This document shows, piece by piece, positions 1-6,985 of a DNA stretch of 64,000 bases. Numbering within the stretch: the stretch's first letter is position 1; each line of letters starts with the position of its first letter. The stretch is taken from positions 19,433 to 83,432 of the forward strand of contig NZ_RQII01000040.1 in the NCBI RefSeq assembly GCF_004761975.1. The letters run 5' to 3'. Below the pieces are notes generated by a model that saw only the letters and a list, made by a program, of their open reading frames with translations, was not told the DNA's origin and searched no databases. The DNA comes from Planococcus koreensis. Its GTDB lineage: Bacteria > Bacillota > Bacilli > Bacillales_A > Planococcaceae. The position numbers and the translations under genes were made by a program.

Positions 1-13
1 GTGGAGATGAGTG

Positions 14-44
14 CGCCGTAAAGAAGGCCTTCTTTGGCGTTTTG
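14..44 (+). terminator. Terminator-like hairpin at the left edge
   Basis: CGCC and GGCG flank the palindrome AAAGAAGGCCTTCTTT, followed by TTTTG. It probably ends a gene lying left of the window. The stretch from here to 294 holds no convincing gene, only the promoter and leader region of the next gene. Confidence 0.45.
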
Positions 45-294
45 CGGCAATCGTTTTTCTGAATGCATGGAAATCTTCCTTTCAACGTGCTTGGACTGGC
101 CTATCTATACGCGGGAAATTGCAGTGGGAACTGGCAGGGAACACGGTACTTTCAAGGCTGCAAGTAACTATAGCAAATCCATTACTCTTCATGTAAGTGT
201 CTGAAATGTGTCGGTTTTATTCGTGTAAAAGGTTTCTAAAAAGCCTTTGGTAGCTTACAGTAGAGGATAAGAACGACAGATAAGGATGAGAAGA

Positions 295-1248
295 ATGAAG
301 GTTTTTGCATCGCACGATGAACAGATTCAAATCCTGCGCCAGCGCGGGATGATCGTAGCGGACGAGGCGGCGGCGAAACGGATTTTGGCGCGCGAAAATT
401 ATTACGCACTGATCGACGGCTATAAAGAGCCGTTCTTGGAGCGGGATGAACGGCTGAACCCGTATGGCCTAGAACGCTACGCGGCGAGTACAGAGTTCGG
501 GCATGTCTACGCGCTGTACCGCTTCGACCGGGAGCTTAGGATGCTGATGCTCAATGAACTGCTGAAATTCGAAAAGAATATTAAATCGAAAGTGGCGTAC
601 CGGTTTTCGGAAAAATTTCAAGCGACGGACAGTTTTCTGGAATCGACGAATTACAGTCCGGAAGCTGAGCGGCACCATGAGCGCGACCGCATCATTTCGA
701 CGCTGGCGAATCTGATCAAGAGCCATAAGAAGCGGGACCGGGTGAGGTATCCCGCTATTCGTGAATTCTATGACAAACACAAGAATGTGCCGCTTTGGGT
801 GCTGGTCAATTTCCTGTCGCTCGGGCAGATTTCAAATTTTTATTCCGTCATTGACGATGAGCTGCGGGAGCGGATTGCACGCGACATCGCAGAAGAATTC
901 AGTGAGGATTACGAACCGGCCCAGCTGCAGGCGGAAGAGCTTGATGCGATTTTGCGCTTGGTGTTCCCGTACCGCAATAAGTCTGCGCACGAGGAAGTGC
1001 TGTACCGATTCCGCCTCACGCATCCGGAAAAACTGGCCGGCGTCGAAGCGATGCTGCGCTTGGAAAGCGGCAGCCTCGGGAAAGGCACAGTGTCTTCAAT
1101 GGCAAGCTTGCTGCGGCTGTTGCTGGCAAAAGAGGAATACATCGTTTTTACGAATGAACTGGAGCGCTTGATGGCAGATTTGAAGGTGGAGCTGCCAAGA
1201 CGTGCTTACGGGGAAATCATGCGGGATACCGGATTCCGTGAAAATTGA
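295..1248 (+). CDS. Abi family (AbiD/AbiF, Abi_2-like) HEPN-type abortive infection protein
   Basis: A 317-residue cytoplasmic protein with the layout of the Abi_2 (AbiD/AbiF) phage-exclusion family. An N-terminal segment (about residues 8-50, KRILARENYYALIDGYKEPF) is followed by a helical core with YRFDRELR at 75-82. A HEPN-type R-x4-H motif, RNKSAH, lies at 227-232; in HEPN RNases this arginine-histidine pair is catalytic. The ATG at 295 has AAGGA eight bases upstream; an in-frame ATG at 286 has poorer spacing. No methyltransferase, toxin, antitoxin or other defence gene is adjacent, so it would act alone. Family membership is recognised from the pattern; RNase activity is inferred. Confidence 0.85.
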   Translation: MKVFASHDEQIQILRQRGMIVADEAAAKRILARENYYALIDGYKEPFLERDERLNPYGLERYAASTEFGHVYALYRFDRELRMLMLNELLKFEKNIKSKVAYRFSEKFQATDSFLESTNYSPEAERHHERDRIISTLANLIKSHKKRDRVRYPAIREFYDKHKNVPLWVLVNFLSLGQISNFYSVIDDELRERIARDIAEEFSEDYEPAQLQAEELDAILRLVFPYRNKSAHEEVLYRFRLTHPEKLAGVEAMLRLESGSLGKGTVSSMASLLRLLLAKEEYIVFTNELERLMADLKVELPRRAYGEIMRDTGFREN

Positions 1249-1279
1249 ATGACCATTCTTTGAATAGGAGATGATGTCC

Positions 1280-1825
1280 GTGATATACGCTGCGTTGCTC
1301 AGAGGGATTAACGTCGGAGGCAATAACAAGGTCAATATGAAAGAACTCAAGCAGGTTTTTGAAGAGGCGGGCATGACTGATGTCAAAACGTATATCAATT
1401 CGGGCAACATCGTTTTTAAAGACGCGGCCCGGACGAAACAGCAAGTCATGGCTGTTTTGGAAGAGGCGATCTTCGCCCATTTCGGTTTGCGCATCAAAGT
1501 GCTGGTGTACACGATTGATGAGTATTCGCGCATTGCTGAAGCGGTTCCAGCAGAATGGACGAATGACGATCAGCTGAAAAGCGATGTATTGTTTTTATGG
1601 GAAGAAGCCGATGACGAAGCCGTGCTCGAGCAATTGCCCTTAAAACCGGAAGTGGACCGCGCGCAATATGTGCCAGGGGCGATTCTCTGGTCAGTCGACC
1701 GCGACAAGGTGACGAAAAGTGGCATGGCCAAGATTGTCGGCACCAAACTCTACAAGCTCGTAACGATCCGCAATGTGAACTCGGTGCGGAAAATCTATGG
1801 ACTGATGCGGGATATGGAAGAGTGA
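1280..1825 (+). CDS. DUF1697 domain protein
   Basis: A 181-residue protein matching the DUF1697 family throughout: an N-terminal ALLRGINVGGNNKV block, YINSGNIVF near residue 40, and a C-terminal segment ending in NVNSVRKIYGLM. The family has no agreed function. I chose the GTG at 1280 because AGGAG (1266-1270) is nine bases away and homologues start with M-x-Y; two ATGs at 1271 and 1274 sit too close to that ribosome binding site. It follows the Abi gene by 31 bases and may be co-transcribed with it. A strong terminator follows. Confidence 0.85.
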   Translation: MIYAALLRGINVGGNNKVNMKELKQVFEEAGMTDVKTYINSGNIVFKDAARTKQQVMAVLEEAIFAHFGLRIKVLVYTIDEYSRIAEAVPAEWTNDDQLKSDVLFLWEEADDEAVLEQLPLKPEVDRAQYVPGAILWSVDRDKVTKSGMAKIVGTKLYKLVTIRNVNSVRKIYGLMRDMEE

Positions 1826-2150
1826 GCTATGTGACTTTTTTGCTTGTAAGATAGATACAATTGCGTCCTTATATATATACGAAATAAAACCTTTGCTCTG
1901 TTATGGCAAAGGTTTTATTTTTCGAAGTTTTCTTTTAAAAGGGGGGGCTATAACTAGTCTCGAAAAAATTTTCTTTTAGTTGAATTCACCTGCATTTTCT
2001 TTAACAGGTAAAACGCCATTTGAATAGCGATAAAGGACAACGTTTTTTTTAAAGGAATAACTATCGATTAACACCCATGCTACAATATGGGCGAAGAATA
2101 TTTGTAGAGAAAGATTTTCTTATAAGAAAAATCTAGGAGGAATAAAATGG
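1826..2150. other. Intergenic region with terminator and promoter/leader
   Basis: This 325-base gap holds the terminator at 1882-1922, then AT-rich sequence that presumably carries the promoter of the membrane protein gene (TACAAT near 2080). The AGGAGG ribosome binding site is at 2135-2140. I see no further gene. Confidence 0.4.
1882..1922. terminator. Intrinsic terminator
   Basis: A perfect 15-bp inverted repeat (AAATAAAACCTTTGC and its complement) with a 9-base loop, with T-runs on both strands. It ends the Abi/DUF1697 unit. Confidence 0.85.
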
Positions 2151-2588
2151 ATGTTAGATTTCGATATGTTGGATTATGAAATGGATAATTTTATTTACAT
2201 TTACATTTACTTATTTATACTTCTGCTAACTATAATTGAATTCGGAATAAGGAGAAAGATGCAGTTAGGAACGATTAGTGGGACTCCCGCATCAATGATT
2301 GGTCGAGCTGTTAAGATAGTGCGAAGTGTTCTGCTCATCTGTGCGGTGCCGTTGTTGCATCCTTTCATTACTTTTATGGCCTTTTTCGTAATGGTGGATA
2401 ATATACCTTCCATTTTCAGTATATTCTACTACCTAAAGATTATTTTATTCTCTATGTGGATATTTTTGGTGATCGTAAAAGTTTACTTCGAAAAGAAATA
2501 TTTGGATACGAAGAGTGCTATTTTAACGATTGTATTTGCTGTTCCGGTAATCGGGCTTTTATATCTTATTTATACAAACTTATTTTAA
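2151..2588 (+). CDS. Unknown membrane protein, about four transmembrane segments
   Basis: I do not recognise this 145-residue protein. It has hydrophobic segments at about residues 13-30, 55-78, 88-110 and 122-143, with basic residues after the first (RRK) and third (EKKY) as positive-inside loops. The ATG at 2151 has AGGAGG ten bases upstream; another ATG at 2147 is out of frame and stops after ten codons. Base composition is AT-richer than its neighbours, which could mean recent acquisition or simply reflect hydrophobic codons. It stands alone between terminators. Confidence 0.65.
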   Translation: MLDFDMLDYEMDNFIYIYIYLFILLLTIIEFGIRRKMQLGTISGTPASMIGRAVKIVRSVLLICAVPLLHPFITFMAFFVMVDNIPSIFSIFYYLKIILFSMWIFLVIVKVYFEKKYLDTKSAILTIVFAVPVIGLLYLIYTNLF

Positions 2589-2709
2589 GCTCTATTGTTG
2601 AGGGTTTCGTAATTAATTCACAACAAAATGGGGATTATGGTCTTTATTTAAAACAGTCATAATAATTTAATTACACATTAGAACGTAACAGAAGTTATCA
2701 TAAAAAAAC

Positions 2710-2752
2710 CAAAGACCCCCAACACGCTTTGAAAGCTTGTTGAGGGTCTTTG
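2710..2752 (-). terminator. Intrinsic terminator of the mug-like gene
   Basis: CAAAGACCC/GGGTCTTTG arms extended by CAACA/TGTTG form a hairpin followed on the minus strand by seven Ts. It lies 39 bases past the glycosylase stop codon. Confidence 0.8.
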
Positions 2753-2790
2753 CATGAACAAAATAAACGCATGAACCAGATGTAAAAGAT

Positions 2791-3297
2791 CTAAAGGTAC
2801 TTGTTCAACGCTCGATACACATCCACAATATCATCGAGTGGGATCCGCACCAAACCGCTTGATGAAGGAGCGACAAATTCAATCGTTCCAGTAACGACGG
2901 GATCTTCTTGGACACCCCAACCGATTTTGCGCTTTCGACTATATTCCTTGTAGACGCCTTTGCCGACAAAGCACACGGCATTCGGCTGGTACGCTTCGAT
3001 TTTCTCGCGCAGCAAGACGGCGCCTTCTGCGTATTCCTCTTTTGAAATATCCGCAGCTTCGCGGGTTGGGCGCTCGACGATATTTGTCAGGCCGAAACCG
3101 AGTTCAAGCAATTCCTGGTTTTCGTGCGGCGCGAATTTTCTAGGCGTCAAACCGGCTTCGTGGAGGATTTTCCAAAAACGGTTTGTCGGGTTCGCGTAAT
3201 GATAGCCGGTTTCAGATGAGCGGATGCTCGGGTTAAAGCCGACAAACAGGATTTTCAATCCCACCTCAAGATGGTCGGGTATGGGTTCTAGGTGCAT
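2791..3297 (-). CDS. mug: Mug/TDG-type G:T/U mismatch-specific uracil-DNA glycosylase
   Basis: A 168-residue single-domain protein of the uracil-DNA glycosylase superfamily, family 2 (Mug/TDG), which excises uracil or thymine mispaired with guanine in base excision repair. The catalytic-loop motif is FVGFNPSIRS near residues 18-27 and the C-terminal intercalation-loop equivalent is APSSSGLVR near 144-152. FVGKGVYKEYS and NPTNRFWKILHEAGL also fit the family. I chose the ATG at 3297 because AAGGAGTGA precedes it with good spacing; the GTG at 3306 lies inside that ribosome binding site. It is monocistronic. Confidence 0.85.
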   Translation of the reverse strand: MHLEPIPDHLEVGLKILFVGFNPSIRSSETGYHYANPTNRFWKILHEAGLTPRKFAPHENQELLELGFGLTNIVERPTREAADISKEEYAEGAVLLREKIEAYQPNAVCFVGKGVYKEYSRKRKIGWGVQEDPVVTGTIEFVAPSSSGLVRIPLDDIVDVYRALNKYL

Positions 3298-3376
3298 AAT
3301 GGTCACTCCTTACTCTAAGAACAGTATAACGAAGTTTCCCTTTTTTATTCATCCATACACATTCGGAGAAGCCAAA

Positions 3377-3413
3377 GAAAAAACGATTCCCCATGTAACT
3401 GGGGGAATCGTTT
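3377..3413 (-). terminator. Intrinsic terminator of the SDR gene
   Basis: AAACGATTCCCC and GGGGAATCGTTT arms with a short loop, followed on the minus strand by TTTTTT. It lies ten bases past the SDR stop. Confidence 0.85.
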
Positions 3414-3423
3414 AATGAAAAAA

Positions 3424-4206
3424 TCAGTATTTGTATGATTGGCCACCGTCGATGTTGATGACCGAAGCGTTGATGAAGCGTGAGCTGTCTGACAGCAGGA
3501 ATGCGACCAGGTTGCCGACTTCTTCCGGTTTGCCGAAGCGTTTCATCGGGTTGACGCTGACGAACTCTTTGCCGACCGCTTCCCAATCGTCGCCGCCGAT
3601 TTGCTTAAGCGAACCTTCGACCATTGGCGTCATGATGGCGCCTGGTGCGATGGCGTTGATGCTGATGCCGAACTCGCCGTATTCAACACCCGAGTTGCGG
3701 GTCAAGCCGACCACGCCGTGCTTGCTTGCCGCGTAGCCGGATTGGTTGCCGACGCCGCGGATGCCGCCGACTGAAGCGGTGTTGACGATCGAGCCGGAGC
3801 CTTGTTCTTTCATGACTTTCAAGACATGTTTCATGCCGTAGAAGACGCCATTCAAGTTGACGCTGATGACTTTTTCGAATTCATCAGAGCCGTAGTTTTC
3901 CGTGAGGTTCTGTTTGCCTTCGATGCCGGCGTTGTTGAAGAAACCGTCGATTTTACCGAATGTATCGACTGTGAATTGGACGTAATTTTTCACTTCTTCT
4001 TCATTCGTGACGTTTGCCTCGAACAATTCGATCGCCGCTTCAGGAGATGCTTGAAGCACTTCGTTTTTCGTTTCTTCCAGCGATGCTTTGTTCATATCAA
4101 CAAGCACCAGTTTTGCGCCTTGTTTGGCGATGGATAGCGCTGCTGCGCGCCCAAGTCCTGAACCGCCGCCTGTAATCAATACAACTTTGTCTGTGAAATC
4201 GATCAT
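3424..4206 (-). CDS. Short-chain dehydrogenase/reductase (SDR)
   Basis: A classical SDR of 260 residues with the cofactor motif TGGGSGLG near residue 13, the NNAGIEG segment, and the catalytic YAASK. The C-terminal SVINIDGGQSY is typical. Substrate cannot be read from sequence. The ATG at 4206 is used because AGAGGAG lies just upstream; the frame runs open for 28 more codons but these have no ribosome binding site. It is divergent from a TetR regulator 163 bases away, and palindromes sit between them, so regulation by that TetR protein is likely. Confidence 0.9.
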   Translation of the reverse strand: MIDFTDKVVLITGGGSGLGRAAALSIAKQGAKLVLVDMNKASLEETKNEVLQASPEAAIELFEANVTNEEEVKNYVQFTVDTFGKIDGFFNNAGIEGKQNLTENYGSDEFEKVISVNLNGVFYGMKHVLKVMKEQGSGSIVNTASVGGIRGVGNQSGYAASKHGVVGLTRNSGVEYGEFGISINAIAPGAIMTPMVEGSLKQIGGDDWEAVGKEFVSVNPMKRFGKPEEVGNLVAFLLSDSSRFINASVINIDGGQSYKY

Positions 4207-4243
4207 TCTGAATCTCTCCTCTATTTGTTGGTATGCTAAACTG

Positions 4244-4264
4244 TAAGTAATGTACTTATTAAGT
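4244..4264. promoter_or_regulatory. Candidate TetR operator, overlapping palindromes
   Basis: TAAGTA-ATG-TACTTA (4244-4258) is a perfect 15-bp palindrome. It overlaps a second one, ACTTATTAAGT (4254-4264). They lie 38-58 bases 5' of the SDR start, where the SDR promoter should be, and about 105 bases 5' of tetR. Size and position fit a TetR-family operator. Confidence 0.55.
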
Positions 4265-4313
4265 GTAACCGGTTGCAAAAGCAGGCTCAATCAGTAGAAA
4301 AACAGCAGTTGTC

Positions 4314-4352
4314 GAAAAAATCGACAATTCTGCATAAAGTGTCGATTTTTTC
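4314..4352. promoter_or_regulatory. 13-bp perfect inverted repeat in the tetR leader
   Basis: GAAAAAATCGACA (4314-4326) and TGTCGATTTTTTC (4340-4352) flank a 13-base spacer. The second arm ends two bases before the TTGGAGG ribosome binding site of tetR. It could be a second operator or an RNA hairpin limiting tetR expression. Confidence 0.5.
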
Positions 4353-4368
4353 ATTGGAGGCAGAGGCA

Positions 4369-4983
4369 ATGATGGAAAATAAACGAAAAAACACCCCGCA
4401 AAATGAACGGACAAAACATCAATTGAAACAGGCTTTTGTCCATTTGATCAATGAAAAAGGCTTGAGCCATGTGTCTGTCACGGATATTGTGGAACGGGCG
4501 CAATACAACCGGGCGACGTTTTACCTGCATTATTTGGACAAACCGGATATCACGGAAGACCTCAAGCGAGAAATGTTCGAGCAGGTGAAGCGGACCGGCA
4601 TGGAACGCTACCAGCCGGGGAAACGGGTCGATGTCCGGCAGATGGATGCGGAATCGTTCGAGCTCGTGAGTTTCATCTACGACAATCGTTCTTTTTTCAA
4701 TCTGTATTTGAAGGAAGACACGATTCCAGGGCTGTACCAGGATTTGCCGAAGGCGATTTTCGAAATGCTCGACGAGAATTTCACGTTCAGCGCAATCGGC
4801 AGCCACGACATCAATTCGTCCCAGTTTAAGATGTACATGGCCCACGGCACCACGGGCATCATCCTCGACTGGGCACGCAATGGCTACCAGCAGTCGCCGG
4901 CGGAAATCACGCAATTGCTGATCGGCATCTTGCAGGCATTTGCCAATGGCTTCACCATTGAGCCAAGTGATTCCCGGGCGTAA
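4369..4983 (+). CDS. TetR/AcrR family transcriptional regulator
   Basis: A 204-residue TetR-family repressor. The N-terminal helix-turn-helix spans about residues 12-55, including VSVTDIVERAQYNRATFYLHY, the family's recognition-helix signature. The C-terminal ligand-binding half resembles the TetR_C_7 type. The start is ATG 4369 or 4372; TTGGAGG at 4354-4360 gives 8-11 base spacing. It is divergent from the SDR gene, its most likely target, with palindromes in the shared control region. A bidirectional terminator separates it from the anti-sigma gene. Confidence 0.88.
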   Translation: MMENKRKNTPQNERTKHQLKQAFVHLINEKGLSHVSVTDIVERAQYNRATFYLHYLDKPDITEDLKREMFEQVKRTGMERYQPGKRVDVRQMDAESFELVSFIYDNRSFFNLYLKEDTIPGLYQDLPKAIFEMLDENFTFSAIGSHDINSSQFKMYMAHGTTGIILDWARNGYQQSPAEITQLLIGILQAFANGFTIEPSDSRA

Positions 4984-4999
4984 TAATATTGTGGACTAT

Positions 5000-5039
5000 C
5001 AAAAAATCCCCTCCGGCTGCTGAAGCGGGAGGGGATTTT
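5000..5039. terminator. Bidirectional terminator
   Basis: AAAATCCCCTCC and GGAGGGGATTTT arms between the convergent tetR and DUF4179 genes, with A/T runs on both sides. Confidence 0.85.
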
Positions 5040-5042
5040 GCG

Positions 5043-6023
5043 TCAACGCAAGTCGACGTGGATAATGGTTGCTTCAATCGGTACGCCGTCATCTTCGGCA
5101 TGTTCGATGCGCTTGATCAACGGCTCGATTCGGATGGAAGAAGCTTGCGGATCCAGAGTTTCGAACGTGAACTGTAATTGAGATTCATTGCCCGTGCCGA
5201 AATGCATCGGATAGATATTGCCCAGATCGTCCACAAGCTGCCAATCGGTGATGTACCGGTCTTCATCAATGTCTTTTTTGTGCATCGCCAGCACCGTTGA
5301 TAACTTGGTCAGGCGCAGTTCGTCCAGCTTATACGAGCCGCCTTCAAAATCGACGGTTTGATTGACTGGAACTTTTACGCTGTTGAGGGCATTCAAGTTG
5401 AAAGTGAATTCCCAGTCGCCTTCGACTTTTGCGCCGGTTTCCATATCGGTGAACGATTCGGGCGCCCACTTAAGCTTGATGGTTTGCGGCGCTTTCCACA
5501 GGAAATTCGGGGCCATGGTCAGCATGCCAGCATACGTCGTATCGTTCACTTTGTTCATCGAAGTGACAGAGCCGGAACCGCGTGTCCAAGGTGCTTCCAG
5601 CAATCCATCTGCATTCGGGAACTCGCCAAGATCGGTTGTTGTCTGCAAAGCGAAAGCGACTGTCACCGAGGTGCCGTCGTAAACCGCTTCTTCAATGGTT
5701 ATTGTGGCACCATTGCTCGTTTCTTCCAAGCCAATCGGCTGCGCCACTTCGCTGAAATGGTTGAAAATGAGTTCGTCGCCGTCGAAATAGGAAACGATGT
5801 CTTGCAGAATCGGAATTTGAGATGCCAGGGAAGGGAACGCGGCGAAGGCAGTGGTAGAAACAGCGACGGCAATACCTGCGGCAAGCGCCACGTTTTTCAG
5901 CCAAGGCGATTTGCGGCGCTGTCCAAGAATGCGCTTTTTCAGTTGTTTCTTTTCAAATTCCGACACATCCGCCTCCGGGATGTCTTCAATATTCGTTGTC
6001 AGCCACTTGTTTAAATCGCTCAT
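5043..6023 (-). CDS. DUF4179 membrane protein, probable anti-sigma factor
   Basis: A 326-residue protein with a short cytoplasmic N-terminus (1-42), one transmembrane helix (about 43-63) and a long extracytoplasmic beta-rich domain of the DUF4179 type. Such proteins are usually encoded directly behind an ECF sigma factor and act as its membrane-bound anti-sigma factor; that role is inferred here. The start codon overlaps the sigma factor stop by four bases, implying translational coupling. The N-terminus has no obvious zinc-binding anti-sigma motif (H-x3-C-x2-C). Confidence 0.85.
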   Translation of the reverse strand: MSDLNKWLTTNIEDIPEADVSEFEKKQLKKRILGQRRKSPWLKNVALAAGIAVAVSTTAFAAFPSLASQIPILQDIVSYFDGDELIFNHFSEVAQPIGLEETSNGATITIEEAVYDGTSVTVAFALQTTTDLGEFPNADGLLEAPWTRGSGSVTSMNKVNDTTYAGMLTMAPNFLWKAPQTIKLKWAPESFTDMETGAKVEGDWEFTFNLNALNSVKVPVNQTVDFEGGSYKLDELRLTKLSTVLAMHKKDIDEDRYITDWQLVDDLGNIYPMHFGTGNESQLQFTFETLDPQASSIRIEPLIKRIEHAEDDGVPIEATIIHVDLR

Positions 6024-6574
6024 GTAAACCGCTCCTTTCCGCCAAATAAGGCCGCTAATTTCCGTTTCCCGCGGTACAGCCGGTTATCGACCGCGGATAC
6101 GGTGATGCCGAGGGATTCGGCAATTTCTGCGTTCGGCAAACCGAGGAAGTATTTCATCAAGAACAAATCGCGGTCCGCTTCCGGTAAACTATGGAGCCCA
6201 GCCAGCACTTCATCCCGCGCTTCTTTATCAAGCACCATTTCTTCTGTGTTATTGGAAATGCCTGCAGTCCGCACATCATCAGTGACCGACTCGCGTTCCA
6301 GCCTCTTCATGTGCCGTCTGTAGCTGTCGATTGCTTTGTATTTCGCCACCATGCCGGCCCATTTCCGGAAATCGCCGGCATCGCCGTCAAATTGCTTCGC
6401 CCGCTGCCAAATGGTCATGAACACATCGTTCAGGCATTCTTCCGCAGCTTGGCGGCCACAGCTCTTCAAAAGGATGTGCTGGCAAATCCCTTTCAAAAAC
6501 GGCATGTATGTATCGATCATGTAGTTGAGCGCCGCTTCGTCTTGCCGCTTCAATCGAGCGATGAAATCCTCCAC
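6020..6574 (-). CDS. ECF-type RNA polymerase sigma-70 factor
   Basis: A 184-residue ECF sigma factor. Region 2 covers about residues 8-75 (AEECLNDVFMTIWQRAKQF; FRKWAGMVAKYKAIDSYRR). Region 4 lies at about 125-175 with the helix-turn-helix LPNAEIAESLGITVSAVDNR. It would redirect RNA polymerase to a small regulon under control of the overlapping DUF4179 gene. The start is GTG, preceded by AAGGAGGGG. A phased direct-repeat array lies 74-190 bases upstream. Confidence 0.92.
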   Translation of the reverse strand: MEDFIARLKRQDEAALNYMIDTYMPFLKGICQHILLKSCGRQAAEECLNDVFMTIWQRAKQFDGDAGDFRKWAGMVAKYKAIDSYRRHMKRLERESVTDDVRTAGISNNTEEMVLDKEARDEVLAGLHSLPEADRDLFLMKYFLGLPNAEIAESLGITVSAVDNRLYRGKRKLAALFGGKERFT

Positions 6575-6647
6575 CGGAACCCCTCCTTTCCTTTGTTACT
6601 GTATACAACGATAGGGGCGAATAAAATCTCGCGCACTCTATATAAAT

Positions 6648-6764
6648 TTTAACAAGTACTGTTTCGGCGTTAACATGAACGAATCTCGTGTCAACATGAA
6701 TTGTTTTCACTTTAACATGAACTCATCCAACGTTAACATGAACTGCCAGAAAATTAACCGGCAC
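6648..6764. repeat. Direct-repeat array, GTTAACATGAAC with exact 21-bp period
   Basis: Twelve-base units start at 6669 (GTTAACATGAAC), 6690 (GTCAACATGAAT), 6711 (TTTAACATGAAC) and 6732 (GTTAACATGAAC), exactly 21 bases apart. Weaker units in the same phase start at 6648 (9 of 12 matches) and 6753 (8 of 12). The intervening nine bases are not conserved, which points to protein-binding sites on one face of the helix. The array is upstream of the ECF sigma operon and 222 bases before the divergent aminotransferase. Confidence 0.8.
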
Positions 6765-6811
6765 TAGCAAAATAAGCATCGTCCAAAGTTCAAAAGCACA
6801 ATATGAAAAGC

Positions 6812-6879
6812 CTTTCGCTGCAGCGAAAGCTCCCGCAATCGTAAAAGAAGGCATTCCGACAAGGCGGAATGCCGATTGC
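6812..6879. other. Two stem-loops in the sigma/aminotransferase intergenic region
   Basis: The first is an 18-bp perfect palindrome, CTTTCGCTGCAGCGAAAG (6812-6829). The second pairs GGCATTCCG (6850-6858) with CGGAATGCC (6865-6873) inside an outer GCAATCG/CGATTGC helix (6835-6841 with 6873-6879). On the minus strand the inner stem is followed by a short T-rich tract. This could be a leader structure of the aminotransferase gene or the remains of a terminator. Confidence 0.45.
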
Positions 6880-6985
6880 TGTTTAACCAATTCGCTGGTC
6901 GAATGTCAGCTCGCGATATTCAAAGCGTCCAACAATCTGTAGAATGGAAACAAAGCAAACTGGACAACGAAAGGGGCACGACCTT

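Noticed and set aside
11..196. A 61-codon open frame at the left edge of the window
   Set aside because: It has no ribosome binding site, spans a terminator-like hairpin, and matches no family pattern.
6648..6764. 21-bp repeats considered as a CRISPR array
   Set aside because: The conserved part is only 12 bases and the spacers nine bases, far too short, and no cas genes are present.
6651..6770. The phased array considered as a repeat peptide (V-N-M-N repeats)
   Set aside because: The frame stays open only because 21 is a multiple of three; no ribosome binding site or sensible start exists.
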